A stretch of DNA of 64,000 bases, taken from the NCBI GenBank assembly GCA_000507305.1, contig DF240073.1:62001-126000 (forward strand). Direction: 5' to 3'. Position 1 is the first letter of the stretch. Each line of letters begins with the position of its first letter. Below the pieces are notes generated by a model, which made no database searches, was not told the DNA's origin, and saw only the letters and a program-made list of their open reading frames with translations. The DNA is from Breviolum minutum Mf 1.05b.01. Lineage: Eukaryota > Sar > Dinophyceae > Suessiales > Symbiodiniaceae. Both the position numbers and the translations under genes were made by a program. Shown here in pieces: positions 1-11,140 of this stretch.

Positions 1-33
1 CTCTCTCCTCCCTCCCTGCCTCCTTGCTTACAG

Positions 34-2993
34 GAGCCTTCGAGTACATCAACATGCGTCATTGCAAGGAAAATGGTGACACACCTGCAGACATCTCGCG
101 CTTATTCATCTACTATGTGGGGCGCAAGAGGGATTCTTGGCAGTTTGAATTCAAGTCAGTGTAGTGGGTTGGAACCACAGGTTTGAAACAATTTTGGGTT
201 TTCCAAATCTCCCAGGCATTCGGAGTCAAATTCTTGTGGCCCAACCCCCCTCACCGTCGCAAACAAAAACGCAAAGATTAGGAACAACAAAAATAGAGAC
301 TTTTTCCAGCCTTCAGGATCAGAAAATGTGGGGTGAGAAGGGTGCAGTGGAAGATGGTGGTATGACCATTAGTGGTGCCATCACGGCTATGCAGACGCAT
401 GGAGCATGCATGGAGAAGGATTGGCCCTTTACCCTGGAACATGTGAATAAGAAGCCCACGGACGAATGCTTCGCGGATGCGTCGAAGTACAAGGTCAGGA
501 AGTGTGCAAAAATCGTGGCCCTTCAACCATCCCTGGTTGGGTTCTGTGTGGGTGTTCGTTAGGGGGGACAAGGGGCACAAGACTTATCGACTAGCCCACT
601 CATCCTTCTTTGGAAGGTCTTCTTTGGACGCTTCAGAACCGATTTGGGACCTTCAAGATCTTTATCCGATTGAAACCACGGTGAGCATCCCGATCTCAGC
701 CTCCCGGCAGGTTCTCGAGGCAAGTAAAGTGCCGGTGGATTTGGATTCCATGCGACGATGTTTGGCCGAAGGTCATCCCATTGTCTTCGGTTTGAAGTTG
801 ACACAACGACGCTTGGGGCGAAGTGACTAGAGTTAGTTTTGTCGTGTGTGTTTCTTCGGAAGTGGGTGCTTGGTGAAAGGAGGGACGGCAGACCCAAAAA
901 AAGCACAAGGCAATGAATGAACAAAATCAAGAACCACAGATTTTCTGACAGCTTTGCAAATTTTGCAAGGAGCAAGTCTGTGTGCGACTTTTGTCTCTTG
1001 TATCCTAGGAAAGGTCCATGGCACATATGAACTTGGATGATCTTGGATGTGTTCCTAGATGTTGGTGATATCTGCTTAAGCTGTGGGACCGTCATTAGAG
1101 AGGGGTGTTGAGAATCGGGGCCCTGCTCCAGCCACCAGCTTTGCAAGGTTTTTTTCGTCCGCAACAGGGCCACTGTGGCACACCAGATCCCAGAGACTCA
1201 ACTGCAACATGGGAAGTCGAAGTTGCAATTTATCCTCCAAGTCCGTTGATTTTGCAAGTGAAGCCGTCAGACAGGTGATCCGAAAGCCGCCGAGCATGGC
1301 TTGCATGCTATGCTTCTGGTGGGTTATAATGATCGACTCAGCATTTTCATTGTGCGCAATAGCTGGGGCACATCTTGGGGTGATCAGGGCTATGGTCACT
1401 TGGCTTGGCATTGTTTCCAAGTGGACGTATAAGTTGGAGATGTCAGCGGTTAGTTGCTGCATATAACTAACCACCACACTTATATTTCATTCATTTACTA
1501 GGAGGTGGTGGTTTCGAACATTTTTGGTTGGTGGAATTTCCCAGTTGTATGGCTTAGTTACTTAGCTGCCCATCATCGGGTTCTCTGAATGATGGTTCAA
1601 CCGTTCCACGAATAGTTGCGAAATTGACCACCACGGCGTGTATGGGGAAGGTGTATGGGGAGGTTAAAAGAAGACCCTGGGTAGTGGCAACCATTGCCAT
1701 CCTTCAAGCTGAAGGGCTTGAGAGCTGTGGCAGAAATCATGTAGCTGCAAGTACAGCTACTTTGCACACAAACATGCACTTATATGCACTTATATGCACT
1801 TATATGCACTTAAACGTCCTGCACTTGCATTGAAGCCTTCGTAGCATTGCCGTTCTCAGCCATGGATGTCAATCCAAGCCAGCTTAAAATCAGTGTACAA
1901 AAACTCCCATGTTTTTATGCATTTGTAGGGATCAGTGCGCATTTGCTACAGAACTGTGACCTGCAACCAGTGAGAATTTGCGGGTGTGGAGCTTGGTCGG
2001 TGGTTTTCGGTTCCATTCATGACAGCCCCAAGACAGACGCAGCACCTCTTGTCACAGACATTGCATCCGTATGCAGCAATGCAGGTTATGTTCCTTATAA
2101 CTATGCGGCCAGCAGGGATTTCAACATCGGAGATATGTACGCTATCAAGGGACTGACAGAGGCTGGACTACGGGTGGGATGATGCCCAACCTAGCAGTGG
2201 AATACATTGGAATGCTTTAAATGCTCTGGTAAATGTAGCTTCTCAACGCGAGCATCAGGCACCATAGTTTATATGTAAACGAATGGTAATGTGGATGACG
2301 GAACTTCCCAGATGGATGAGCCATTGCTAACTTATGTATATATTTTGTGTCGTGAGCTTCTTTTACAGGGTTGTATGATGCAACGGGAATCTATGTGAGA
2401 ATCCTGGTCCTATCTAGTCCCAATCCACCTCTTCGATGACACCGACAAGATACCGGGACTAGGGGAGCGGATGATAGTGGCACAAGGCGCTGCAACATTT
2501 GTTGAATTTCTTTCATCATTTTTCATCCCTGTTTTGAGGCAATGTTTCAAGTGATTGGCTCAATCACTGCCGGCAGTGGCTCACGCTACTAAACCCCAAT
2601 CTCAACCCTGGATTTGGCCGGACCAACCACACTTCGATTTTTTACCATGCAGGGGTGGGTTGGACTGATAAACTCCTCAATTTACTAAGGTGTTGTACGT
2701 ATCAACCATGGACCACGGCTGGTCAAGAACCATAGCTTGTTGTGGTACGAGACATTTAATTGACCTTCCAAGTGCTGACTTTTGATTGGGGGGAAATCCA
2801 GGTGGATTTCACCCCGGACGACGATGATGGTGTAGACCCAGAACCGCCCAATGGCGATGAAGGGGACGATGAGCCGGTGGAGAATTTTGATATAGAGGAG
2901 GATGATCCGCCTGGAGACGAGGCGTGGGGAAGGTCGAAACAAGGGAGGAGGTTGCTTGAAAGGGGTGGTGGCAGCAAGAAAGGAACCTGGTGA
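34..2993 (+). CDS. Papain-like (C1 family) cysteine peptidase, 5' end outside window
   Basis: Multi-exon gene read from spliced frames. Proposed exons: 34-131, 317-493, about 711-806, 1275-1394, 2085-2173, 2802-2993. The first exon gives RLFIYYVGRKR, the second DGGMTISGAITAMQTHG, the third DLDSMRRCLAEGHPIVFG, all typical of the mid part of bacterial-type and dinoflagellate papain-like enzymes. The fourth holds the catalytic His in EHGLHAMLLVGYND and the catalytic Asn in VRNSWGTSWG. The fifth gives VPYNYAASRD, the usual C-terminal strand. The catalytic Cys would lie upstream of the window. The 1275-1394 to 2085 join is phase-consistent with GT-AG. The first intron appears to start with GA (132). 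A small exon near 846-893 (FFGSGCLVKGG) may lie between exons 3 and 4. The last exon, an acidic tail (TPDDDDGVDPEPP), is joined in phase after 2173 but could belong elsewhere; otherwise the gene stops at 2182. Family call is firm, exact exon edges are not. Confidence 0.75.
1773..1811. repeat. Short tandem repeat, 10-bp unit TATATGCACT
   Basis: About four consecutive copies of TATATGCACT inside the last long intron of the peptidase gene. Seen directly in the sequence. No function is implied. Confidence 0.85.
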
Positions 2994-3593
2994 CACGTAT
3001 AAAGTGTAAATGAAAACATACATATACTGTACATAAGTCACAAATATAGACATACACAAATATTTGAAATATTTATATATATCCAAAACACAGTCTATGA
3101 TGTATATATCCCCATTGTCCGTCATACATTGACACACACTGTACCTATCCCGGACATTTGCCTTTAATCTTTCTAGTTTTGGTAAAGTGGCTTCAAAAAC
3201 ACTATCTATCTATATCAGAGATCGAATAAACAACTACTTCAAACGGTTTAAGGCCGCTACGAGCATGTCGGAGCTTCCAAGATGTTTTGCTCCGTGGGTT
3301 TGATTCACAGGCCTTTTCGGTCAAGTATAGCTATGGTGATGGAAACTGCTGATCATTTACATCAGACTGGAGATGCTACCAAGCATATGTCGGCACATAC
3401 GGCATGCACACTTAAATTGCCCGCAATTTAACCCGGTCATTCCGGAAGCTGAAAAACGAAACCTTTCCAAGCGATATGGCTTTTGCAAGACATCATCACT
3501 GCTGAATTCAAAGTTGTCCAACTTTGGAGGTGATGGAATTGATTGATATTGAAAAAAATGTGTATATTTCTCAAGATGCTCCCTCGGCCTCAG
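2994..3593. other. No supported gene
   Basis: A reading frame open from about 3255 to 3430 looks weakly coding but has no recognisable family and no clear splice signals. Otherwise AT-rich sequence with runs of TATA and no gene I can support. Confidence 0.4.
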
Positions 3594-3674
3594 GAGGATG
3601 TGGACTTGGACTTTGATATGTTGGAAAGCGTGAAACGCACTTTCTTCGGAAACGGAGAGCAGATCCCAAGCTGA
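3594..3674 (+). CDS. Candidate terminal exon, unknown protein
   Basis: After a GCCTCAG acceptor the frame reads EDVDLDFDMLESVKRTFFGN and ends at TGA 3672-3674, 26 codons in all. The amino-acid mix and balanced codons look coding and the acceptor is good. No family recognised and no upstream exon could be joined with confidence. It could also be chance. Confidence 0.3.
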   Translation, partial: EDVDLDFDMLESVKRTFFGNGEQIPS

Positions 3675-5320
3675 AGTTGTTTGTCATTGCTGCTTAATGG
3701 TCCCTGGCTGGGGCTGGGGTGACCTGTTTTTTCTGTAGCCCTATTGCTGGAAGACACAAATTCTACATGTCCCGCTGCCTCTCATTCCTCATCCCGTTTA
3801 TGAGCCATGTTAGTCTAGCAACGATTGTTTTAGGTAGACATGCTTCAGATATCTTTGTTTTTTTGATGATGTGGAACCCTAAAGGAATTGCAGTTCAATG
3901 CTTCGAAGAAAGTTTGGGGAGTGACAATGCCTGTTGAGTTGCTGTGCCATGGGCTGAACAACAAATCTTTCGGTAAATCCTGGTCCTCAGCCTCCTGCAA
4001 TAATAACCTGCTGCCATGTAGTACCATTGCAGAAGGGCACGGGGACTCGCCAGGCTGCATGTGGAACCCCAGAAAGGAAGCCCAAACTTCCAAATTGGTC
4101 ATGAATTCGTAGAGGATGACTACGAAAGGTCCTGAATTTTGGGCAGACATTGAAGCACACCACCGCCCCTTTCCAAGCTCTCAGCTGTTTGGTCGTTCCC
4201 AAGGAAAGTAAACAGGTCAACGTTGACCATGGTGGGCGTATTGACCTCTAGACTTGACCACAAGTTTGGGTCGTGGTTGGGCCAGAAAATGAGAGAGGCT
4301 TGACCAGGGGCCAGGGGTTGCAACATGGCAAAGCTGTCAGCATTTTTTCCGTTTTTGAATGCATCATCCAAAGGATTGGGAGGTCAAAAGCTGGTGAAGT
4401 GATGGAGGTTCGGTTTGCAACTCGAAAAAACATGGGCCTACTGCTACATCTACTCCCATACAACTAGGAAGGAAGAAGAACATGAAAAAAACAGTTTGTG
4501 ATGCAAATTTTCCTTTTGGGCAAACCCACTGGCCCTTATCTTGTTGAAAAATGAGATAGATGCTCGAAGACCATGTTTCAAGTGGTTTGAAAGCCTTGAC
4601 TGGAAGTCGTGTTGTGAATGATGCAGAAACATATTTAAGGGTTGCCATCCAACCAACATTGCAAGGGACCGTCCATGACTTGTGGAAATAGTTGGTTGGG
4701 GAATATATACCAATGCCCGGGGGGTCTCTCAAAAAAGCCAGATGCTTTATAGAATAGTGACGTATCAACTCTTGTTGTTCCGAAATGACATCGGTCATGG
4801 GTTCTCCATGAAGATGTCAACAGCGATATGTTTCTAGTTAGGATGACCACCCTCAGAATATTAAAGCCCCTAACGAGGGTACAACATGTTCAAGGGGAAG
4901 TGATCCACAAGCGACCTGTTGTTTGGTCCAAGCCATTTGTCCTAAACTGCGACTGGAAACATGCTTAGCAACAGCCACCTCCTTAAAAGTTCTTGGCTGT
5001 TTCTCGGTGACTTGTTTTGCAATGACATTGGGAGCCCAGCTTGCATTGGCCATGTGAACTACATCAAAGCATCAAAGATATCTAAATATACCTTCGTTAT
5101 CCTTTGTTAGGGCCCAGCTTCCTTTGACTTTGGCCTTTGCAGGGGATATTGACCCGGTACCAACACCATATTAGTTAGCTTACCGCAACTGTTGGTTGTC
5201 CGATCCCTTTGTACTGCCTGATTGTGTTGATACACGCAATAATCACTAGATTCTAGATATCACCAGCTGTGATGATCAAAACAATTCAGCTGAGCCCCGT
5301 GCCATACGAAACGTTGCCAG
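3675..5320. other. Intergenic or intronic, nothing firm
   Basis: Several open frames of 65-145 codons exist on both strands. None shows family motifs, good splice edges or composition distinct from its surroundings. The most protein-like is a minus-strand frame at 4853-5053 (66 codons, MANASWAPNVIAKQVTEK at its start), which I would not call a gene without transcript support. Confidence 0.4.
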
Positions 5321-5389
5321 GGCGGTGAAGATGCTCGATATTCATTCGATGACTACATGGCTTTGGTGAAGGAGTACAACGATCTATAG
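5321..5389 (+). CDS. Candidate terminal exon, unknown protein
   Basis: Follows a CGTTGCCAG acceptor and encodes GGEDARYSFDDYMALVKEYN then DL and TAG at 5387-5389. The short frame looks strongly coding, while the two other frames either stop early or are less protein-like. Its gene would extend upstream, but no upstream exon was identified with confidence. Confidence 0.4.
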   Translation, partial: GGEDARYSFDDYMALVKEYNDL

Positions 5390-8103
5390 TCCGGTAATTT
5401 CGGTTTGGGCAGAACACATTGGCCAGAAGGAATGTGATGTTCTGAATGTTCTGGGTTTATCTTCCTGATGCCGATGACACATCAGAGATTTTCCACGGAA
5501 AAGCATTTCGAACAACAGCCGAAAAATCTACAAAAGGTGATGTGTCCAATTGAAGTACTCATCGCATGTTTGAAGCTCCCGTTAAAAAAGGAGATTTCCA
5601 ACAGATTCCTTCTTCCTATCTTCCTGGTGTTTCTGTATTTCGATGGGTGTCTGATTTCTTTTCCCGGAAATCCATGAAAGGCGACTTTAGCATTCTGGTA
5701 GTGGGCAGCCGAAATGGTGGTTTAGAATCTGGGAGTCATGGGGAATCCTTCGCAAATGCAGTTCATCCAGGTTTTGGGATTCTGACGTCCATAGGAATCA
5801 GGCTTCGAAAAGTGACTATTTGGAGGGCCAACCTCTTGATACAGGTGTTGAAGGGATCTCCAACCATACTGAGGGCTGAGGGCTAAGGAGCTATGCTGCG
5901 ACAACTGCATCCTAGCCATGGTAAGATGATGTTAGAGACCCTGTGATGCCGTATGCATGATATAAATAAAATGACTCGAAAACAGACACATCACAGAAGC
6001 CAAAGTTTTTGTGCCCAACATCCGGAAGCGATGCCTTCTGGATGGAACTTTTTTCATCTCTTGGCATATGCAATTTTGTCTCAAAAGCTGGTGCAAGGTG
6101 ACTGGAAACGCTGGTTGTTTGCTTGAATCCTTCCAAATTGGAAGGAAATGGGATGACTACAAATCTGCAAGTCAATGCGAGAATTCATCCTACAAGACCC
6201 ATGCTACTACCCGTTTTTTCCTGAACATCTTACACTACGATAAGGTGCTGTATGAGTTGTTTGTGATCACACTTTGGATCACTTTGCCAATTTTGAGGCA
6301 ATGCAGGCTGTTTACAGAAGGAGATACCCAACTCCAAACTTATCCTTCTCAGATTCCATCTTCATTTTCGGTGGTGATTCTAGATCCAACAAAAGTAAAA
6401 GCGTTAAGATCTTCCAACAAAGACCTAGGTGTGTGAATCACCACTGCTCCCTGAACTGCCTTTTTCAATGGTTGGGATGGTAGGACCATGGCGCCCTCCC
6501 ATGGCAAAAACATCTCCACATCAAAGCAGTTTAATCTTGGAAATGCTTCAGAACCGACGTAGGCATACGGGAGGTGAGGGACATGGTCGTTGGTGCCCCC
6601 AAGCATCTCCATCCGTTGTCCATGTTCGTCACATGGATCCTGCCAACCCGGTCGCCACGAGATGCCACTCCACGATCCAGAAAAAAGACAGTACGGTGTG
6701 TGACAATCCTCAACCTCGTGGGTGGCTATCTGTGGGTTGTGGCGATTTTCGTTGCCTTTCAAAATATTTCCCGCTCAATGAGTTTGAGTGAACCCTTTTG
6801 AGTCAGTTCAATTTTCAATTCCCTTAACTACGCCAGAAAATCGCTTGGTATGTTTCAATTCACACGGTGATTCCAATCATTACTCCGCGTAACGGGGGTT
6901 ATTTTGAGAACAGAGAACACTTTGGTAGATGGGTGTCCCTTTCCAGGTTAAATTGCTGGCTCTAAAATTGAAACAAGTTTGGTCCTCCTTGCCAGGGTTT
7001 TTGGTGAAGCTAGTGACACGGTTTGGTCATCAACTGGTTTTAGTGAGGCCCAGCTCTTTTAGCTTCGCTACCCAGAAGCTTTGTTTTTTTCTCCCAATTT
7101 GTTGATTGCACTTATTTTTGCAATTGCAAAAATATATATAGAATTATTTCATTTAATGTTCCACTGTAGCATCTGCAACCCCCCAAAAAACACCAAATCG
7201 CCCTACACTTCATGCCTTGAATTTCTTTCCCAGGCCGATTTCGCGCAAAGTATGGAGGACTTCTTAGGGGGCAAGAGATTGGGGCTGGCAATAGACTTGA
7301 AGATTCACCAGATTGTCATTGATTGAGCGGAAGCAAAACCTGATAGCCCAGTAACAGGGTCTATTTTCACGGTAGGGATTCCAATCACCTCACATGAAAC
7401 CTGTGCAAATTGTACATCAAGACTTGAATGGAAATAAACCAAAGGGATGAGTGACGCTGCTCCATTGGTGCTTTGAACTTCTAGTCCCAAGTTATAATCA
7501 CACCGCATCCGGACTTCCCAAAAATCGGGGGTTTGATCTCTAATCTGTGAATAATTCCAATCCGCACAGATTTTGGAAGATGGTTTGCAAAGGCTTTCTT
7601 TCAGGTTTGACATGAGCTTAGTTTCATGAAGGGTTATAACGGGTAGTGGGAAAAATTGTGTTCCAGGTTTTATTTCCGGGTCCTTTGGTGGCAAGGACCC
7701 TGCGGCAAAGCGCCCGCGTATCGAGTGAAGGGGCGAAAGGTTAAAAATGCATATGGTCCAGCGCTGTGCCGAATGTACTCTTCAAAAACAGTTGGCAGAT
7801 GTATGTTTTATGTTTACCTGCAGCTGCGCAAAGCAAACAGTTCACCAGCAGCAACCGCAACAACAGCAACGTCAATGGCGACGACAATATCATGGAGAAC
7901 AGGACTTGACAAAGAAGGAAAAGGACAAGAGGCAACTATGAACAGCAGCGACACCAGTAGCAATAACAGCGCAACCATGTTCAGTATGCTCTTCAATTAA
8001 CATTGGTCTAGCCAAATAACTGAAAGCAAACTCAGCCAGGGAGTCCTCCTCAAAGGGCCTTAGATTTGGTTGCAAAGTTAGCTTCAACTTTGCATCATCA
8101 TCC

Positions 8104-8163
<60 letters not shown>

Positions 8164-8696
8164 ATGACCGCATCAAGTTCATCAACTTGATTGCGCAATG
8201 ATATACGATGTAAAGAGAAGAAATATATTCATGTATTTTATGTAACTATCATAAAACATTGCGGAGATGATCCATATTTTACTTGACGGACCTTGAACCA
8301 GGGCATCAGGATACTTGGGTGGGAGAGCAGGGCATTCGAGAGTTGTTTCAATGGATGTTTTGGCTCAACTACAAGGTGGTTGGGGGGGCCTGTTTCAAAT
8401 GATGGCAGCGGACAAGCTAAACTCCCCAAATTTGGATAGGCTTTGCAATTGCATTGTTGCCAGCTCACAAATCCCACAAGTAGTGTAAACATACTCCGCT
8501 AAAAAATGCAATGCAAGGAGCACCCTTGTCCAAACCAACTTTGGTCCTTGTCAAATTTCCCAGGTTGTGTTTCTATCTTATGGTAGCATGATGATTTCTT
8601 ATTGTTTGGCACAGCAAGAGGTGTTTCTATCAGAGCTTCTTAAAGGAAACCACTGAGATATAGATATAGTCATCAAGTGAATAGTGCATTCTTTAG
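5390..8696. other. Long stretch without a supported gene
   Basis: Holds only weak open frames. At 6349-6801 both strands are open over about 200 bp: a minus frame of 137 codons and a plus frame ending in a hydrophobic run, TILNLVGGYLWVVAIFVAF. Neither can be preferred. A TCA/ATC trinucleotide repeat lies at 8095-8163. An 11-base match to the DinoSL 3' end (TTTTGGCTCAA) at 8358-8368 has no gene behind it. Confidence 0.4.
8095..8163. repeat. ATC trinucleotide microsatellite
   Basis: About 22 nearly perfect copies of ATC with one CTC interruption near the start. On the minus strand it creates a false poly-Asp ORF. Confidence 0.95.
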
Positions 8697-9474
8697 TACG
8701 CCATGACCATTATGACATCTATAGTGATGCATTTGGGCCCTTTGATATCATTACCTTCCCAAGACCCTGGGCCTTTCCCTTGACATGGACATACACCTGT
8801 GACCTCCATGACGCGATGGAGATCCAGACGTTGGTGAAACTCATAGGTGGAGTTTGACTAGCACGGTACCGTTGAAGCTACTGTTGAAGGTACCTGATAG
8901 TGACATACCGCATGAAGATTTGGGCTACTACATCCTTTGGCAAAATTTTATTGGTTTGGGAGCTGATTCCAGGTTGACTGGCAATCCAGTGAGTTGAAAA
9001 CACCAGCTCTTTGTTGCTTATAAAAAATCCCTAGGGTACCTTTTAACCAGCACTGGGGTGAAACTAAACCATCATTTGTAGTAACGATGTCAATTTTCCA
9101 GAGTCTTGTGGACTCATGCCAGTGACGCTTACACAATCACTACACTTCTTCAACGTTTTTGTAGGATTAAGAGTAAAAGTCCTCTCTAAAAATCAACTCC
9201 TGTCACAGAGACTCACGGTTGTCATCAATGCTTTGAAAACCGAGATGGGACATGAAAGAAAAAAGAGTTGTTTGTTGAAAAAGATGTTTCGTTGCTCCAG
9301 AATAATTTTTTGAATGTTCTACAAGCTGCCATTGTACGTGTACAGCTCAATCGATTCGCGGCCCCCAAATTGCCAGGCCCCAAATGCCTGGAACCATGGC
9401 CGCAACACTTGATCGCTCGAGCGCAGGCACCTGAGGGATGTGTTGTGGGGATCGGAACTGACCGGAATGGCTGA
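8697..9474 (+). CDS. Two-exon 3' end of an unknown gene
   Basis: Proposed exons 8697-8833 and 9346-9474. The first, after a TTCTTTAG acceptor, reads HYDIYSDAFGPFDIITFPRP and continues to MEIQTL. The second, after TGTACAG, reads LNRFAAPKLPGPKCLEPWPQ and ends GIGTDRNG at TGA 9472-9474. Cutting at the GT of 8834 joins the two in phase 0. Both segments are GC-richer and more protein-like than the flanks. If the first exon is not spliced there, it ends at TGA 8855-8857. I do not recognise the family. Upstream exons are expected, since 8697 begins inside a codon. Confidence 0.45.
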
Positions 9475-10323
9475 CATTAAACTTCTTCAATCCACATGAT
9501 TTGGCTATATTTGGCTAAATCATCCTTGAAATTTGGAATCTGTATACAGTAAAAAAAGATGCAATACTTCAAAAACAACCGACTTCACCGTATGATCACC
9601 CTGAAATCACGTGATCCTATCAGATAAGCTTGGCGAAGTAGTCTGATTCACCTGAATCATGTGATGATTTTTGTTTCCAAGATCATGTTTAACTTCAACA
9701 AAAAAAAATAGCACCAACAACCGCAGTTGAAAAAACCATTGGGCAACAGTTTGTTCCAAGAACAGCTTTTTTCAGGGTGCCATGGCCAATTACCAACTGA
9801 GATGCGATTCTGTGTTTGCTACAAGGAATACTTGTAACAAGGGACTTGGAGTCTCACAAATTTCTTGAAGAAAGTTCGTTTTGAACCCAAAAAATTGCCA
9901 GGCTCGCCAAGTAGAACTGCCATGTGATCCCATGATGTGAGGAACTTGGTCGCGGGATGTTGAAGAATGGTCACCTTGGATAGGGAGTTTTTTTTTTGGG
10001 TTTGGGGAGAGATATGAGAAAAGCACTCAAACCATCACTTTTTGAGGGTGAAAAGACATTTGGAGCGCCGTAACTCTAAGACCTTGCATGTAGGAAGGAA
10101 GCCCGCAACTGTGCCATCAGTAGTCGATAGAAGAAGTTTTTTCCATGCTGTTTTCTTGGGAGCTTTGGCCTATTTGAGTCTATTTGATGCATATGTGCAG
10201 CCTATGTACTATGGTTCCTGTGAACTACTTAGCTGCAAATAGACAAGGTCACAGGGTTATGACATGTTATAACATTATTTTGTAAACCTTCACTGGCACT
10301 GTCCATGTGCATCCACAACCCAC
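9475..10323. other. Ambiguous region, possible minus-strand exon
   Basis: On the minus strand below 9981, an acceptor CTATCCAAG is followed by two competing open frames. One is phase-compatible with the exon at 10324-10447 (DHSSTSRDQVPHIMGSHGSS). The other is more protein-like (VTILQHPATKFLTSWDHMAV). On the plus strand, 10042-10242 is an open frame with a twin-Arg hydrophobic run (DRRSFFHAVFLGALAYL). None can be chosen from sequence alone. Confidence 0.3.
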
Positions 10324-10447
10324 TCAGGTGCATCTCCCATGAATCCCGGTCGGCCCTCATGTCCGGGCGCTGAGGTGCCAAGAACAGACGGCCATTGCGC
10401 GGACTTTCAACGATGAACGCTTCGAGGAATTCCCGAGACCACGGTGA
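10324..10447 (-). CDS. Minus-strand internal exon, unknown protein
   Basis: Reading the minus strand after an AACGTAG acceptor gives SPWSREFLEAFIVESPRNGR and then LFLAPQRPDMRADRDSWEMH, ending at a GTGGGT donor. The plus frames across the same bases stop early. The composition is clearly coding-like and GC-rich compared with its flanks. I do not know the family. It is one of few minus-strand genes in a window otherwise read on plus. Its next exon should lie below 9981. Confidence 0.5.
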
Positions 10448-10651
10448 CTACGTTGATTGGATGCCAGTTGGATACCGGATACCAATTGTGATTGGATCAT
10501 ATTGGGTCAAGATTCTTGTGGATTCTTGGTGATGAGCAAATTGGTAGGGGATGACTGTTTTCCATACTAAATGGCCAGCAACTGAGCCACGGGGAAGGGT
10601 TAAGCATGGTTAAGCACTCACTAGATATAGGCATGTCGGATTGAACCAGAT

Positions 10652-10666
10652 GATTTTTGGCTGAAG
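10652..10666 (+). other. Possible DinoSL relic
   Basis: GATTTTTGGCTGAAG matches the DinoSL 3' end CATTTTGGCTCAAG apart from one extra T and two substitutions. It is followed by ATGCGA. The ankyrin gene at 40781 has the same extra T and is also followed by ATGC. The frame opened by this ATG is only 25 codons, so no gene is claimed. Confidence 0.35.
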
Positions 10667-10911
10667 ATGCGACTCAAAAGGCCTTCCTGTCAATTCTTCC
10701 ATAGGAGTGGGAGGAGAGAAGGGCCAAAGCGAAGGCCGGGTTGATGCGAGATGGGGCAGCCCCCCCACAACGGTTACACTTGCGAAGTGCTCGTAGGGTG
10801 AAAAAGCCTGACTTTCGAGAAACTCACTACCCCCGCAGCTGCACAGCATTTGTTGAAGCCGGATTTCTTGCTCACGTGGCGCTTATTTGGATCTCAATTG
10901 AAGATGTTATC

Positions 10912-10916
10912 GCTTG
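10912..10916. repeat. Target site duplication, left copy (GCTTG)
   Basis: GCTTG immediately before the 5' LTR is repeated at 18494-18498 immediately after the 3' LTR. A 5-bp duplication is normal for Copia integrases. This fixes the LTR borders at 10917 and 18493. Confidence 0.85.
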
Positions 10917-11114
10917 TGCAGTTTTGACCAGATTGCCATTCATGTCTTGTGTGATAGGTTCACTTGGATGTCCCGCTGCCTTTTCCGGCTGAAAGCCAGC
11001 AGCAATCGATATTGACACGACGTGTCCAGGGTTCGATGGCAGCTCGCTGAGCAAAACGGTGGTTCTGGGATTTAGCAGGTGCAGGAGCACTGCAAGTGAC
11101 TTGTTGGTTTAAAT
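10917..11114 (+). repeat. 5' LTR, 198 bp
   Basis: Starts TGCAGTTTTGACC and matches the 3' LTR base for base to 11113. The last base is T here and A in the 3' copy if both are given 198 bp. It begins with TG but ends in TTTAAA, not CA. At about 200 bp it is short for a Copia LTR, so promoter and polyadenylation signals must be compact. Confidence 0.92.
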
Positions 11115-11126
11115 TGGTAGCGGAGC
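11115..11126 (+). promoter_or_regulatory. Primer binding site, initiator Met tRNA type
   Basis: TGGTAGCGGAGC lies directly after the 5' LTR and matches the common Copia primer site TGGTATCAGAGC at 10 of 12 bases, so minus-strand synthesis is probably primed by initiator Met tRNA. Confidence 0.7.
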
Positions 11127-11140
11127 TATCACGAACCGCT

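Noticed and set aside
4364..4798. 144-codon minus-strand ORF
   Set aside because: No family, uneven composition and no splice or start context.
7890..8198. Poly-Asp protein on minus
   Set aside because: It is the translation of the ATC microsatellite.
8358..8368. TTTTGGCTCAA as a DinoSL relic
   Set aside because: Only 11 bases match, the leader's 5' half is absent, and no gene follows.
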